Below are positions 1 through 8,831 of a stretch of 43,676 bases of DNA, in pieces. The notes under the pieces were generated by a model. That model saw only the letters and a program-made list of their open reading frames with translations, was not told the DNA's origin and did no database searches. The stretch is from Planctomicrobium piriforme (GTDB lineage: Bacteria > Planctomycetota > Planctomycetia > Pirellulales > UBA1268), in contig CAMBPQ010000023.1 of the NCBI GenBank assembly GCA_945869735.1, positions 1 to 43,676 on the forward strand, in the 5' to 3' direction. Position 1 is the first letter of the stretch. Every line of letters starts with the position of its first letter. The position numbers were made by a program, and so were the translations under genes.

Positions 1-228
1 GGTCGCATCGAGACGGTGCCGGATTGGTTCGCCCGCGGACGCTCAAAGGCCTGGTGGCTCCCGCTCCACAAACCCCGTCCAGACCACAGATGTGATCGCC
101 CTGCGCGGCGGCCGTTTACCGCTCTGCCCATGAAAACCCCGGATGGACCCCTTTTCCTAGGTGCCATCTCGCCGCTCCACCCGAGGGAGATGCGTTCGAA
201 TGGAGGCTCCCGGTAGTATAAAGCAGGG
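1..228. other. Intergenic leader with the right end of a dispersed repeat
   Basis: No convincing gene is visible. Positions about 146-203 match the right end of the roughly 150-bp repeat found elsewhere in the window (shared AGGTGCCATCTCGCCGCTCC followed by GATGCG and TTCGAA). The left part of that repeat is absent here. The stretch just before the kinase start is AT-richer (TAGTATAAAG at about 214-223) and could hold its promoter, but no -35 partner is clear. Confidence 0.45.
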
Positions 229-3200
229 ATGGTCCCCTCCACTTCCGACGGTGAATCCGCTCCCGCAGACGCCTCGCCAGCAGTCCAGAGCAAGGCCTCG
301 TGCCTGAGCGGAGACGATGAGCACTTCGGCCTCCGTTGGAGCGGAGCCGACCCCGACTGGGCAGGCGGAGAACTTCCTCCGGGGTTGAACCTTGGCGGAG
401 TGATCATTGTCAGGCTCCTCGCCGAGGGTGGCATGGGCCGCGTGTACGAGGCGCGACAGGAATCTCCCACCCGCAGCGTCGCCGTCAAGGTGATTCGGGG
501 CGGCCTGGCGTCGGCATCGCTCGTGAGGCGATTCGAGTACGAGGCGCAAGTGCTGGCACGGCTGCGGCACCCGCACATCGCCCAGATCCACACGTTCGGC
601 ATCCACGCAGACGCGCGTGGCGCGGTGCCGTTCTTCGTGATGGAACTCGTCGAGAACGCCTGCACGATTACCGAGCATGTCCAGAGACATGCAGTGTCGA
701 TCCGCGAGCGAGTGGGGCTCTTTCGCAAGATCTGCGCGGCGGTGGCCCACGGTCATCGCAAGGGAGTGATTCACCGCGACCTCAAGCCTGGCAACATGCT
801 CGTCGATGGTGCCGGGGAGCCGAAGGTCATCGATTTCGGCGTGGCGCGTTCGATCGATGCGGAGCAAAGTGAGGCGAGTGTGCTGACACGTGCCGGCGAC
901 GTCATCGGCACGCTGCGGTACATGAGTCCCGAACAGTTTGGCGTGGAGGAGGACGACGTCGATGCCCGGACAGACGTGTATGCGTTGGGGCTTGTGCTTC
1001 ACGAACTGGTCTGCGGCACGCTGCCCTACGACGTGAGCGGTAAGTCGGTCGTGGAGGTCGCACGAATTCTCAGCGACTCCGCCAGTGTGCCGACGAGTGC
1101 GGTCGAATCGGCGGCCCGGGCCGGGCGGATCGGCGGCGTCGATGCCCGCGCGCTGGCAACCATCACCAGCAAATGCCTGGAGAAGCGGCCGGCCAGCCGC
1201 TACTCCACCGCCGTCGAGCTCGAGGCGGAACTCGAACGATGGCTGGCCGGAGAGCCGATCCTCGCGCGGCCGCCGACGTCGTGGGAAACGGCGCTGCGAC
1301 TTGCCCACCGTCACCGCGTGGCCACGCTGGCAGCAGCAGCGGTTCTCCTCTCGCTCGTCGCCGCGGTGGCCGGCATCTCCAGCTTCTATCTGCGATCCGA
1401 ACGGCAGCGTGAACTCGCCGATCGGGCCCGGCGAACGGCGGAACTCCGTGAGGCCGAGGCGGAGCAGCAGGCGGCCTCCGCGCGGAGCCAGCTCTACGTC
1501 TCGAATGTGCTCCTGGCGGCCGAGGCTCGCGACCGCGACAACGTGGACGAGGCCCGTCGGCTGCTCGAGGCGGCGCGCACGCTCGTGGGCGACGCGGGCA
1601 CGTCCCGGCCCATCGAGCTCGACTGTGTTGCGGCAACGCTCGACGAGTCGCTAAGGGTTTTGGGGGGCAGCGGCGGCGTGGTCACGTCTGTGGCTTGGGC
1701 ACGGGACGGCGACCGACTGGCGACGGGGTCAGCGGATGGGCGAATCCGCGTGCAGCCGCGCGAGGCATTGGATGAGGCTGCGCGGGTGCTTGTCCTGACG
1801 GGCCACACCGGCCCGGTGTGGGCGATTACCTTCTCACCGGATGGTGCCATGATCGCGTCCGGGTCCGCCGACGGCCAGGTCCGAATCTGGAACGCATCCG
1901 ACGGTGGATTGGTGAGCGTCCTCGACGCGCACAAGGGGGGCGTTTATGCAGCGAGTTTTTCGCACGACGGCCGCTCGCTTGTGACCGGGTCCCGGGATCG
2001 GACGGCCCGCATCTGGGATGTTGCGACCTGGGAGGAACGGCAGCGATTCGAGGGGCATACAGGCACCGTTTATTCGGCCTGTTTTTCGCCGGACGATGCG
2101 TCGATTGCCACGGCATCGCTCGACCGCACCGCCCGGATTTGGGATGTGGCGCTGGCCACGGTCCGCTGCACACTGGCAGGGCACGAGGGGCGCGTGTTCA
2201 GCGTGGCGTTCGCCCCCGATGGCAAGGGGATCGCGACTGCCAGCGATGACGGCTCGGCCCGCTTCTGGGATGCCGCCGACGGCAGCCAGCAGTTTGAGTT
2301 CAGGCATCCGTTTCGGGTCAACGCGGTGTCATTCGTCGGCGACGGTGGTCGGCTCGCAACGGCGTCGGGTGATGGCGTGCTACGGGTCTGGAGTACTTCG
2401 AGTGGCGGGGAGGTGGCGCGGTTGCGTGGGCACTCGGCGCCGCTCTGGTCGGTGGCCAATGCTTCCGGCAGCGGCACGCTGGCGACCGGATCGGGCGACG
2501 GGACGGCCCGCATCTGGGACGTCGACTTCGCCGTGTCGCCGCGGATGACCTGTGGCGACAAGGTGCTCGCCGTGGACTGTTCACCCGACGGCCGCGTTGT
2601 GGCCACCGGAATGGCCGACTCCGTGGTCCGGCTCTGGGACGCCGCGACCCTGCTGCCACGGGGAGTGCTCGGTGGGGCCGTGGGCCGCGTAAGCGCGGTC
2701 CGATTTTCGGCCGACGGCCGCCGCCTGGCCGGTGGCTGTGACGATGGCGGAGTGCGGGTCTGGAACGTGGAGAGCCTGAAACAGGAGGCCGCGGTCAAGC
2801 CGCACGAGAGACGCATCTACTCGGTCGACTTCTCCCCCGACGGCCGGCTGATGGCCACGGCTGCCGAGGATCGAACAGCCCGCATCTGGGATCTGGAGCG
2901 GGCACTGCCGGTTGGCCCGCCCTTGAAGCATCCGCGACGCACGTTCTGCGCCGCCTTTTCCCCCGACGGCATGCTCCTGGCGACGGCCTGCGAGGACCGT
3001 GTCGCGAGGATCTGGCGCCTCGCCGACGGAACCGAGCACCTACGGTTGAGCGGGCACGAGGGGCCGGTCAACTGGGTGGCGTTCTCCCCAGACGGCAGGC
3101 TCGTGGCGACGGCGAGTTCGGACGGCGCGGTGCGAATCTGGAATATGGACGACGGCACGATGGCACGCGTGCTGACGGGGCCGGCGCACCAGATCTGGAA

Positions 3201-3441
3201 GGTCGCTTTCTCACCCGACGGTCGGCGGATCGCGGCGGTCTCGGCCGACGGCACGGCGCGGATGTGGGACGTCGCGACGGGGCGGGCAACTCCCGCTCTT
3301 CGTGGACACAACGACCAGATCTGGGGCGTCGCATTCGCGCCGGACGGACGGTCGCTCTTCACTGGTTCGTGGGACGGTACGGCGCGGGTGTGGGGCGTAG
3401 CGAACGCGGAGATCGCTCGCCGTCGTGCCGCCAAACGGTAG
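229..3441 (+). CDS. Membrane Ser/Thr protein kinase with C-terminal WD40 repeats
   Basis: Hanks-type kinase, 1070 residues. Visible features in order: glycine-rich loop near 61-72, catalytic lysine K87 in VAVKVI, catalytic loop HRDLKPGN at 182-189, the DFG motif in IDFGVAR, and a MSPEQ activation segment. One transmembrane helix lies at about 364-388, followed by a short charged, Ala/Glu-rich coiled-coil-like stretch. From about 480 to the end there are about 14 WD40 repeats, each of the form FSPDG..ATGS.D..ARIWD, enough for two seven-bladed propellers. The kinase should therefore be cytoplasmic and the propellers on the other side of the membrane. This architecture is characteristic of Planctomycetes; the ligand and substrates are unknown. 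The gene converges on the microcompartment operon with only six bases between stop codons. The start is ATG with no strong ribosome-binding site. The first propeller blade is the most degenerate. Confidence 0.93.
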   Translation: MVPSTSDGESAPADASPAVQSKASCLSGDDEHFGLRWSGADPDWAGGELPPGLNLGGVIIVRLLAEGGMGRVYEARQESPTRSVAVKVIRGGLASASLVRRFEYEAQVLARLRHPHIAQIHTFGIHADARGAVPFFVMELVENACTITEHVQRHAVSIRERVGLFRKICAAVAHGHRKGVIHRDLKPGNMLVDGAGEPKVIDFGVARSIDAEQSEASVLTRAGDVIGTLRYMSPEQFGVEEDDVDARTDVYALGLVLHELVCGTLPYDVSGKSVVEVARILSDSASVPTSAVESAARAGRIGGVDARALATITSKCLEKRPASRYSTAVELEAELERWLAGEPILARPPTSWETALRLAHRHRVATLAAAAVLLSLVAAVAGISSFYLRSERQRELADRARRTAELREAEAEQQAASARSQLYVSNVLLAAEARDRDNVDEARRLLEAARTLVGDAGTSRPIELDCVAATLDESLRVLGGSGGVVTSVAWARDGDRLATGSADGRIRVQPREALDEAARVLVLTGHTGPVWAITFSPDGAMIASGSADGQVRIWNASDGGLVSVLDAHKGGVYAASFSHDGRSLVTGSRDRTARIWDVATWEERQRFEGHTGTVYSACFSPDDASIATASLDRTARIWDVALATVRCTLAGHEGRVFSVAFAPDGKGIATASDDGSARFWDAADGSQQFEFRHPFRVNAVSFVGDGGRLATASGDGVLRVWSTSSGGEVARLRGHSAPLWSVANASGSGTLATGSGDGTARIWDVDFAVSPRMTCGDKVLAVDCSPDGRVVATGMADSVVRLWDAATLLPRGVLGGAVGRVSAVRFSADGRRLAGGCDDGGVRVWNVESLKQEAAVKPHERRIYSVDFSPDGRLMATAAEDRTARIWDLERALPVGPPLKHPRRTFCAAFSPDGMLLATACEDRVARIWRLADGTEHLRLSGHEGPVNWVAFSPDGRLVATASSDGAVRIWNMDDGTMARVLTGPAHQIWKVAFSPDGRRIAAVSADGTARMWDVATGRATPALRGHNDQIWGVAFAPDGRSLFTGSWDGTARVWGVANAEIARRRAAKR

Positions 3442-3447
3442 ACCGCG

Positions 3448-4380
3448 TCACGCCGAGGCAAGCACGTCGCCAAGCGTCTTCTGGAGGACGCCGGCGCTGG
3501 CCTTCAGTCCCTGTACCTCTTTCGGCCAGAGGTCGATTTCCAGCGTCTTCTCAGCGCCCGAGCGGCCCACGATGGTCGGCACGGAAATCGCCACGTCACG
3601 AATCCCATAGCAGCCGGTTTGGACGGTCGACACCGGGAGCACCCGCTTCGAGTCGAGCGTGATGGCGTGGATCACCTCGGCGATCGACACACCCACGGCG
3701 AATCCGGCGCCCGTCTTCTTCTTGATCATCTCGGCGCCAGAGGTCTTCGCCCGCTGGAAGACGTCGGCACCGAGTTTCGGGCTGTAGCCAGGATACTTCT
3801 CCAGCGGTAGGCCGGCGACGCTGGCGCTGCTCCAGACGGGAACCATGCTGTCACCGTGTTCGCCAAGGATCATCGCCTGCACCTGCGTGGCGGGAGCCGA
3901 CAGGTTCATGGCGAGGAGGCTGCGGAAGCGGAGCGTGTCGAGCAGTGTGCCGAGACCGATCACGCGGCCCCGGGGAAGGTTCAGTTCCTTCTCGGCGAGA
4001 TAGGTGAGGATGTCGACCGGGTTGGAGACGACCAACACGATGGCATCGGGCTGCGTGCCCTTCGCCTTGATGTTTCCCAGGATCGAACGAAAGAGCACGA
4101 CGTTGCGGTTGATGAGCGCGAGCCGGCTCTCGTCGGGCTTCCGCCGCAGGCCGGCCGTGATGCAGATCACATCGGCGTCGGCGAGCGCCTCGTAGCCGCC
4201 AGCAGAGATCTTCTGGTCGGCGATCGCCGCGGTGCCGTGGAGCATGTCGAGTGCCTGACCGTCGGCAAGATCCGCGTTGGCGTCGACGAGCACGATCTCA
4301 TGCACAATCCCGCCCACTTGGAGCGCGAAGCCCGCCGACGACCCCACGATGCCACCACCGCCGATGATGCCGACCTTCAT
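3448..4380 (-). CDS. Lactate/malate dehydrogenase family protein of the microcompartment locus
   Basis: NAD-dependent 2-hydroxyacid dehydrogenase of the LDH/MDH superfamily, 310 residues, the usual length. It has the Rossmann loop GGGGIVG near 7-13, the acidic NAD-ribose residue in LVDAN, the catalytic GEHGDS with H175, and the substrate-binding arginine R151 in LDTLRFR. The specificity loop reads AGLRRKPDESR (76-86). The residue equivalent to LDH Gln102 is R80, as in malate dehydrogenases, while the rest of the loop resembles lactate dehydrogenases, so substrate choice is uncertain. It is the last gene of the microcompartment operon, 45 bases after the aldolase. In the planctomycete compartment an enzyme of this kind is thought to recycle NADH made by the aldehyde dehydrogenase. 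I see no clear encapsulation peptide at either end. Confidence 0.9.
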   Translation of the reverse strand: MKVGIIGGGGIVGSSAGFALQVGGIVHEIVLVDANADLADGQALDMLHGTAAIADQKISAGGYEALADADVICITAGLRRKPDESRLALINRNVVLFRSILGNIKAKGTQPDAIVLVVSNPVDILTYLAEKELNLPRGRVIGLGTLLDTLRFRSLLAMNLSAPATQVQAMILGEHGDSMVPVWSSASVAGLPLEKYPGYSPKLGADVFQRAKTSGAEMIKKKTGAGFAVGVSIAEVIHAITLDSKRVLPVSTVQTGCYGIRDVAISVPTIVGRSGAEKTLEIDLWPKEVQGLKASAGVLQKTLGDVLASA

Positions 4381-4425
4381 GCGCTCGTGCTCCTCTTTTC
4401 TCGGGTGGTGTTCTTTCGCGGCCGG

Positions 4426-5328
4426 TCAGGCCGCCGCAATGCCCAACTGCTTGCAGACCTGCTCGGTGACAACCTTGACGAGCGCCTCGGTGTCGAGGCC
4501 GGCCGGTGCCATCGGACGGGTGGCGTTGTCCGGATCAGCACCCATCGGGTGGGGAGCATCGAAGGCCTTTCGTGCCACGCCCGTCGTGCCCCAGCTGTCG
4601 CGAAACACATCGTTGGCGCAGATGTCACAGTTTTCCATGTTCTTCTCGAGCCGCGGGTCGGTGTAGCCCCATCCAGCCTTGAGATCGAGAAGTTCCTTCG
4701 TCTCCTGCTTGGTCAGGTAGGTCACCCGGCCGAGGTCCTTCGAAAGCATGAGAATCCGGCAGTAAGCGTCGAGGATCTCGGTCCACCAGTAGGCCTTCTC
4801 GACCGTCTCGCCGAAGCTGACGGTGCCGTGGTTGGCGAGGATCACGACGTTCGACTGCTTCACGAACGGCTTGACGGTGTCGGCAAACTTCTGGCCGCCG
4901 GGGGTCTCGTACTTTGTGATCGGCACATCGCCGAGAAATACCTCGACCTCGGGGAGCACGCATTGCGGGATCGGCTCGCGGGCCACGGCGAAGGCGGTGG
5001 CGTGCGGCGGGTGGCAGTGAACCACCGACTTGATCTCGGGCCGCTCCTTCATGATCGTAAGATGCAGGAGAATCTCGCTCGACCGTTTGCGGTTGCCACC
5101 GATCTGCTTGCCCTCCATGTCGACGATACAGAGGTCGGAGGGCTTCATGAAGCCCTTCGAGATCATGGTCGGCGTGCAGAGCACCTCGTTGGGGCCGAGG
5201 CGGAACGAGATGTTGCCGTCGTTGCCGGCGGCGAAGCCTTTGTTGTAGATCCGCCGACCGATGTCGCAGATCTCTTCCTTGAGCTGGGAAAGGGACTTGT
5301 CGGACATCTTGGGGGTGATGGTTGCCAT
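4426..5328 (-). CDS. Class II aldolase (fuculose/rhamnulose-1-phosphate type) with C-terminal encapsulation peptide
   Basis: Zinc-dependent class II aldolase/adducin-family protein, 300 residues. Metal ligands are H104 and H106 in HCHPPH and H167 in NHGTVSFG, with the acidic E85 in SSEILLH; the phosphate-binding GNDGNIS is at 36-42. It likely splits L-fuculose- or L-rhamnulose-1-phosphate into DHAP and L-lactaldehyde, the entry reaction of the planctomycete microcompartment pathway. The family is usually about 215 residues. The extra C-terminus has a Cys pair (C234, C237), a Pro/Ala linker and an amphipathic helix LDTEALVKVVTEQVCKQLG (278-296) that looks like an encapsulation peptide. The start has a strong Shine-Dalgarno, GAAGGAG, about five bases upstream. 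The exact sugar cannot be told from sequence. Confidence 0.92.
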   Translation of the reverse strand: MATITPKMSDKSLSQLKEEICDIGRRIYNKGFAAGNDGNISFRLGPNEVLCTPTMISKGFMKPSDLCIVDMEGKQIGGNRKRSSEILLHLTIMKERPEIKSVVHCHPPHATAFAVAREPIPQCVLPEVEVFLGDVPITKYETPGGQKFADTVKPFVKQSNVVILANHGTVSFGETVEKAYWWTEILDAYCRILMLSKDLGRVTYLTKQETKELLDLKAGWGYTDPRLEKNMENCDICANDVFRDSWGTTGVARKAFDAPHPMGADPDNATRPMAPAGLDTEALVKVVTEQVCKQLGIAAA

Positions 5329-5498
5329 GAGTGCTCCTTCGGGTGGCTGGGGGTGATTCGAGTGGGGGGTGAGTCTTGGGGTGGCGGCGGTGTTCGCGTC
5401 CTAACGATTCTTGCCCACAGTGCCGGTCGCGGCCGGTGTGCGGATCCGGGAATCCCGCCGGATTGCGGTGTGGCTTCTGGTAGTGCGGGTCGTGACGG

Positions 5499-5780
5499 TC
5501 ATGACGGGATATCCAGGTGGTCGACGAGGGCGGCGATGGAGGCATCGACGGGCTTCTCCGCGGGAAGAAACGGCTGGGCCGCCTCGCCCCCCTCGCTGAA
5601 CGCGACGAGTTGGCCGTCACCGGCGCCGAGGTCGTCCCAGGCGACGAGCGGTTCAGCCAGGCCGTCACCGGCGGTGAGGTCGCCCGCCGCCAAAGGCACA
5701 ACGAGTCGCAGCACGCCGCCCCGCATCGTGGGATGGGGTTCGACGAGCGTCACCGTACCGATCGTTTTACCGAGTCGCAT
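5499..5780 (-). CDS. BMC-P shell vertex protein (EutN/CcmL family)
   Basis: Pentameric microcompartment vertex protein of 93 residues. It starts MRLGKTIGTVTL, as in EutN/CcmL, and has the typical core ending of VAWDDLGAGDGQLVAFSEG. Five-fold vertex proteins close the icosahedral shell. This is one of three paralogues in the operon and the most divergent in the middle. The ATG at 5780 was chosen because the fold begins there and AGGAG lies about eight bases upstream; a longer in-frame start exists but adds an unrelated 14 residues. A 170-base gap separates it from the aldolase. Confidence 0.9.
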   Translation of the reverse strand: MRLGKTIGTVTLVEPHPTMRGGVLRLVVPLAAGDLTAGDGLAEPLVAWDDLGAGDGQLVAFSEGGEAAQPFLPAEKPVDASIAALVDHLDIPS

Positions 5781-5895
5781 CGTGTCGTCTCCTCTTCTCG
5801 CAGGCTGGATCTGGGACGGCATGAGGTTTCTCGCGGGGGCAGGATAGCCCCATACTCGTCACGCTCACGCCGATCCCTTCGCCTTCATCGTGGTG

Positions 5896-5935
5896 GTGCT
5901 TGTGCTTGTGCTTGTGCTGATGCTTGTGGTGCTGA
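5896..5935. repeat. Short tandem repeat, CTTGTG-type
   Basis: A microsatellite of about six CTTGTG-like hexamers lies between the BMC-P gene and the RpiB-like cargo gene. In the operon mRNA it reads as CAAGCA repeats. It occupies most of the 184-base spacer together with low-complexity flanks. No gene is visible in it. Confidence 0.7.
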
Positions 5936-5964
5936 TAGTGGTTGTTGGTAAGTCTGGTCTTGTG

Positions 5965-6720
5965 TCAGTGGGTGTGGCCTTTGCAGCCGCAGCCCGCGGG
6001 GGCGGCGGCGAGCTCCACCGGCACGGACGTGGAAGGACCGCGATGGAAGTCGCCGCAGAGCCGCTCGAGTGCCCCGGCCGGAAATGCGGCCGGGTCGACC
6101 ACCAGCAGATTCGCGGCGGCGTCGGTGGCCGCGGCAGCGAGGCTTGCAGCATCCCGGGCGGTCACTGCCCGCAGACTCGCGGAGCGGTTCGCCAGGATCA
6201 CGGCGACGGCAGGCCGGCCTGTGAGGAGCACGCCGCGGGCCGCGTCCTTCGAGGCATGAACAGCAAGGGCCGCGATCACGTCGGTGAGCCCCGATGATGG
6301 GAGGTGCTGCGCCTGAAGGATGGCCCGGGAGATCGCGGCGGCACGTCCGGAGGCGTCACCGCGACAGGCGGCCTGAGCGACCATGAACGGTCGGCCGGCT
6401 GTCGCGGCCGGTGTGGCCCCGGAATAGCGAATAAAGGCAATCCCAACCTCTTTGGCGCGATCGCGGGCCGAGGGCGTGATCACCGCGCTGGCATGGATCA
6501 CGACCTGGCTCACGCTTGACGGCACGCGCTCCAGATGGGCCAGCGTGACCACCCGCTCGGTGATGGTGAGGCCAGGCGTCGTTGGGCCTTCGGGCAGGAC
6601 AGCGGGGCCTGGCGTCGAGGCGGGGGTGAGAGGCGAAGCCAACTGCGTTGCACCAATGCGTCGGATGACCTCGGTGACGAGGGCCTGCACTGCAGCGGCA
6701 TCCAGATGCGGAGTGTTCAT
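5965..6720 (-). CDS. Microcompartment cargo protein with encapsulation-peptide-like N-terminus and RpiB/LacA-like C-terminal half
   Basis: 251 residues, not a well-recognised enzyme. Residues 7-23 (AAAVQALVTEVIRRIG) form an amphipathic helix like the N-terminal targeting peptides of the aldehyde dehydrogenase and PduL in this operon, followed by a Pro/Thr-rich linker. A middle segment holds VITPSARDRAKEVGI, a motif that recurs in proteins of other microcompartment loci. The later part (roughly 155-215), with VILANRSASLRAVT followed by AAANLLVVDP, resembles the RpiB/LacA sugar-phosphate isomerase core (IAAN..giRAa..., aNvl). The usual catalytic Cys/Gly loop is not evident, so activity is doubtful. 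The C-terminus is Cys/His-rich (GCGCKGHTH). It overlaps the upstream BMC-P gene by four bases (ATGA), indicating translational coupling. Cargo role is well supported by context; the isomerase likeness is my inference. Confidence 0.75.
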   Translation of the reverse strand: MNTPHLDAAAVQALVTEVIRRIGATQLASPLTPASTPGPAVLPEGPTTPGLTITERVVTLAHLERVPSSVSQVVIHASAVITPSARDRAKEVGIAFIRYSGATPAATAGRPFMVAQAACRGDASGRAAAISRAILQAQHLPSSGLTDVIAALAVHASKDAARGVLLTGRPAVAVILANRSASLRAVTARDAASLAAAATDAAANLLVVDPAAFPAGALERLCGDFHRGPSTSVPVELAAAPAGCGCKGHTH

Positions 6721-6980
6721 GGGTTGTCAACCAAGGCGATGGTGCTCCAGCGGGCGGGTGTCGCGTCGCTCTTGAGGATCTCCCGGAGCAGCCGGCCGTC
6801 ACTCGTGATCACGACCGTGTCACCGATTCCCGCCGCCACCGTGTCGATGGCGATCTGGGGGTCGCCATCGGGCGACCGGCGGTCGGCCATCAGCGGCTGC
6901 ACGACGAGCATACGGCTGCCATCGAGCGAGCGGTGCTTCACCGTCGCCGTCGCCGTACCGATGATCCGGGCCAGTTGCAT
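6717..6980 (-). CDS. BMC-P shell vertex protein (EutN/CcmL family)
   Basis: Pentameric shell protein of 87 residues with the family pattern: MQLARIIGTATATVKH at the N-terminus, a central LVVQPLM strand, then VAAGIGDTVVITSDG (the conserved D.vgAG.GdxVlv region) and ARWSTIALVD at the end. It is the shortest and most EutN-like of the three vertex paralogues here. Its stop overlaps the start of the RpiB-like cargo gene by four bases, and it lies 41 bases after the aldehyde dehydrogenase. The start is ATG without a clear Shine-Dalgarno. Confidence 0.93.
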   Translation of the reverse strand: MQLARIIGTATATVKHRSLDGSRMLVVQPLMADRRSPDGDPQIAIDTVAAGIGDTVVITSDGRLLREILKSDATPARWSTIALVDNP

Positions 6981-7021
6981 GGGTGTGACAGTCGGGTCTG
7001 GAGGTGGGTCGTGCCTGGGAA

Positions 7022-8509
7022 TCAGGAGCGGACGGTGGACGCGCTGCCGAGGATTCGGAGATCGTCGACGAGCGTGCAGCGCCGCTGCCGGGTGAACGTG
7101 AGCGGGGTGGTGACGCCCTCGCCGGTCGGCGTGGCGATCGAGAACGACAGGTAGCCCTCGCCGCCAAGGCCGAGGCCGGCGACGCTCGGGCCGTTCTTCA
7201 CGAACAACGTGGTGTCGAGGAGTCGGCCCATCTTTGTCATGGTACGAACGTCGTTGGAGTGAATGATGGCCGTGTGGCGGAAGCCGTGCTCGCTCTCGTG
7301 GGCCAGGCGGATCGCCTCGTCAGCGTCCTTACAGCGGACGAAGGGTAGGAAGGGCATCATCTGTTCAGTCGGCACGAACGGGTTGTCGTTGTCGGTCTCG
7401 CCAAACACGAGTTCGAGGCCGTCGCGGCTCGCCGCACCAGCCGCCTTGGCGAGCAGCGACGCATCTTGGCCGAGCAGGTCTTTGCAGGGCACCAGGTGAC
7501 GGTGGGCCCCTTCGCCGGCCATCACGATCGCCCGTTTGGTCAGGGTGTCGACCTGCTGGGCATTGAGTCGCAGGCCGCCTGCCCGCTCCATCGCCGCCAT
7601 CATCCGGTCGAACACGCCGGCCACGACGAACACCTGTTTCTCGCCGATGCAGAGCAGGTTGTTGTCATACGCCGCGCCGGCGATGATCGACCGTGCAGCA
7701 TTATCGAGGTCAGCGGTCTCGTCCACGACCACTGGCGGGTTGCCAGGACCGGCCACGATCGCCCGCTTGCTCGATTGCAGCGCCGCCTTGGCGACGGCGG
7801 GGCCACCCGTCACGCAGATCAACTTCACGCCGCGATGGTTGAAGAGCGCGCCGGCCGATTCGAGCGAAGGCTCGGCGATGAGTGAGATGAGGTTGTCGAT
7901 ACCGATGTCGCGGTGGATCGCCGCGTTGAACCGGCGCACGCCCTCCGCCGCGACCATCCGGCCACTCGGGTGTGGGTTGACCACTACCGTGTTGCCACCG
8001 GCGATCATGTTGATCGCGTTGCAGGCGATCGTGGGGAGCGAGTGGGTGACTGGCGTGATGGCGCCGATGACTCCGAACGGGGCGTGTTCGATCACGGCGA
8101 GACCGTGATCGCCGCTAAACACCTCGCTCTGCATGAACTCGACGCCCGGCACCTTCTCGCCGAGAACTTTGAGCTTGCCGATCTTGTGGTCGAGCCGGCC
8201 GATTTTCGTCTCGGCAAACTCCATGCGGCCGAGTTCCTCGGCATCATCGATCGCGATCCGCCGCACGTGGGCGACCGCTTTGCGGCGGCCTTCGACGCCG
8301 AGCCGCTCGAGCTGCTCGAAGGCCTCCGTGGCGGCGCGGACGGCCTCGTCGACGCTGCCGAAGATGCCATTGGCGCCGGCGAACGATCCGGCGGCGGACG
8401 GGGGAGTCGACGGGCTGGGCGCGGCGGCCGGCTTCGCGGCGCTGCTGGTGATTTCGGCGATCACCTGGCGGACGATCGCGGCGATGTCGGGGGCGGAGGC
8501 AGTGCTCAT
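7022..8509 (-). CDS. CoA-acylating aldehyde dehydrogenase, PduP-like, with N-terminal encapsulation peptide
   Basis: Microcompartment-type acylating aldehyde dehydrogenase, 495 residues. The catalytic cysteine is C287 in [12 protein letters not shown], the signature of PduP/EutE-like enzymes; [15 protein letters not shown] and [13 protein letters not shown] are the family cofactor-binding segments. In the inferred pathway it oxidises L-lactaldehyde with NAD and CoA to lactyl-CoA. Residues 8-22 ([15 protein letters not shown]) form an amphipathic helix followed by an Ala/Pro/Ser linker to about 45, the classic encapsulation-peptide arrangement. It sits between two BMC-P genes, 13 bases after the first. 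GGAG lies eight bases before the ATG. Family and localisation are secure; the exact aldehyde is inferred from the aldolase and the operon type. Confidence 0.95.
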   Translation of the reverse strand: MSTASAPDIAAIVRQVIAEITSSAAKPAAAPSPSTPPSAAGSFAGANGIFGSVDEAVRAATEAFEQLERLGVEGRRKAVAHVRRIAIDDAEELGRMEFAETKIGRLDHKIGKLKVLGEKVPGVEFMQSEVFSGDHGLAVIEHAPFGVIGAITPVTHSLPTIACNAINMIAGGNTVVVNPHPSGRMVAAEGVRRFNAAIHRDIGIDNLISLIAEPSLESAGALFNHRGVKLICVTGGPAVAKAALQSSKRAIVAGPGNPPVVVDETADLDNAARSIIAGAAYDNNLLCIGEKQVFVVAGVFDRMMAAMERAGGLRLNAQQVDTLTKRAIVMAGEGAHRHLVPCKDLLGQDASLLAKAAGAASRDGLELVFGETDNDNPFVPTEQMMPFLPFVRCKDADEAIRLAHESEHGFRHTAIIHSNDVRTMTKMGRLLDTTLFVKNGPSVAGLGLGGEGYLSFSIATPTGEGVTTPLTFTRQRRCTLVDDLRILGSASTVRS

Positions 8510-8522
8510 ATGTTGGGCTCCA

Positions 8523-8831
8523 TCACTTTCGGCTAAAGACTTCGGTGCCCTCGACGCGGACGGTGTCGATCAGGCCGATCACCACGGCGTCGATGGGGAG
8601 AGACTTGGTTTCGGGTGTCAGGCGAGCGCTCGAGCCTTGTGTGACGAGGACGAACTGCCCCTCGCCGGCGCCGAGGGTGTCGACGGCAATGAAGGTGCGG
8701 CCTGTCGAGACGAGCTTCGACCGCGTCTTCTCGTCGAGCCGGTAGGGCTCGACGACGAGCAGTCTGTGTCCGGTCATCGACGCGGTCTTCTGCGTGGCCA
8801 CCACGGAGCCAGTCACCAAGGCGACAAACAT
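8523..8831 (-). CDS. BMC-P shell vertex protein (EutN/CcmL family)
   Basis: Pentameric vertex protein, 102 residues. It starts [15 protein letters not shown], includes [10 protein letters not shown], and has the conserved [24 protein letters not shown] segment (split here as [12 protein letters not shown] plus LVTQGSSAR). The C-terminal tail [11 protein letters not shown] is longer than in the 87-residue paralogue. Its start codon shares one base with the stop codon of ackA, so translation is probably coupled to it. Confidence 0.93.
   Translation of the reverse strand: MFVALVTGSVVATQKTASMTGHRLLVVEPYRLDEKTRSKLVSTGRTFIAVDTLGAGEGQFVLVTQGSSARLTPETKSLPIDAVVIGLIDTVRVEGTEVFSRK

Noticed and set aside
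3856-5847. Long open frame on the plus strand antisense to the microcompartment genes
   Set aside because: It mirrors the high third-position GC of the real minus-strand genes, has no recognisable protein, and the opposite strand encodes clear enzymes.
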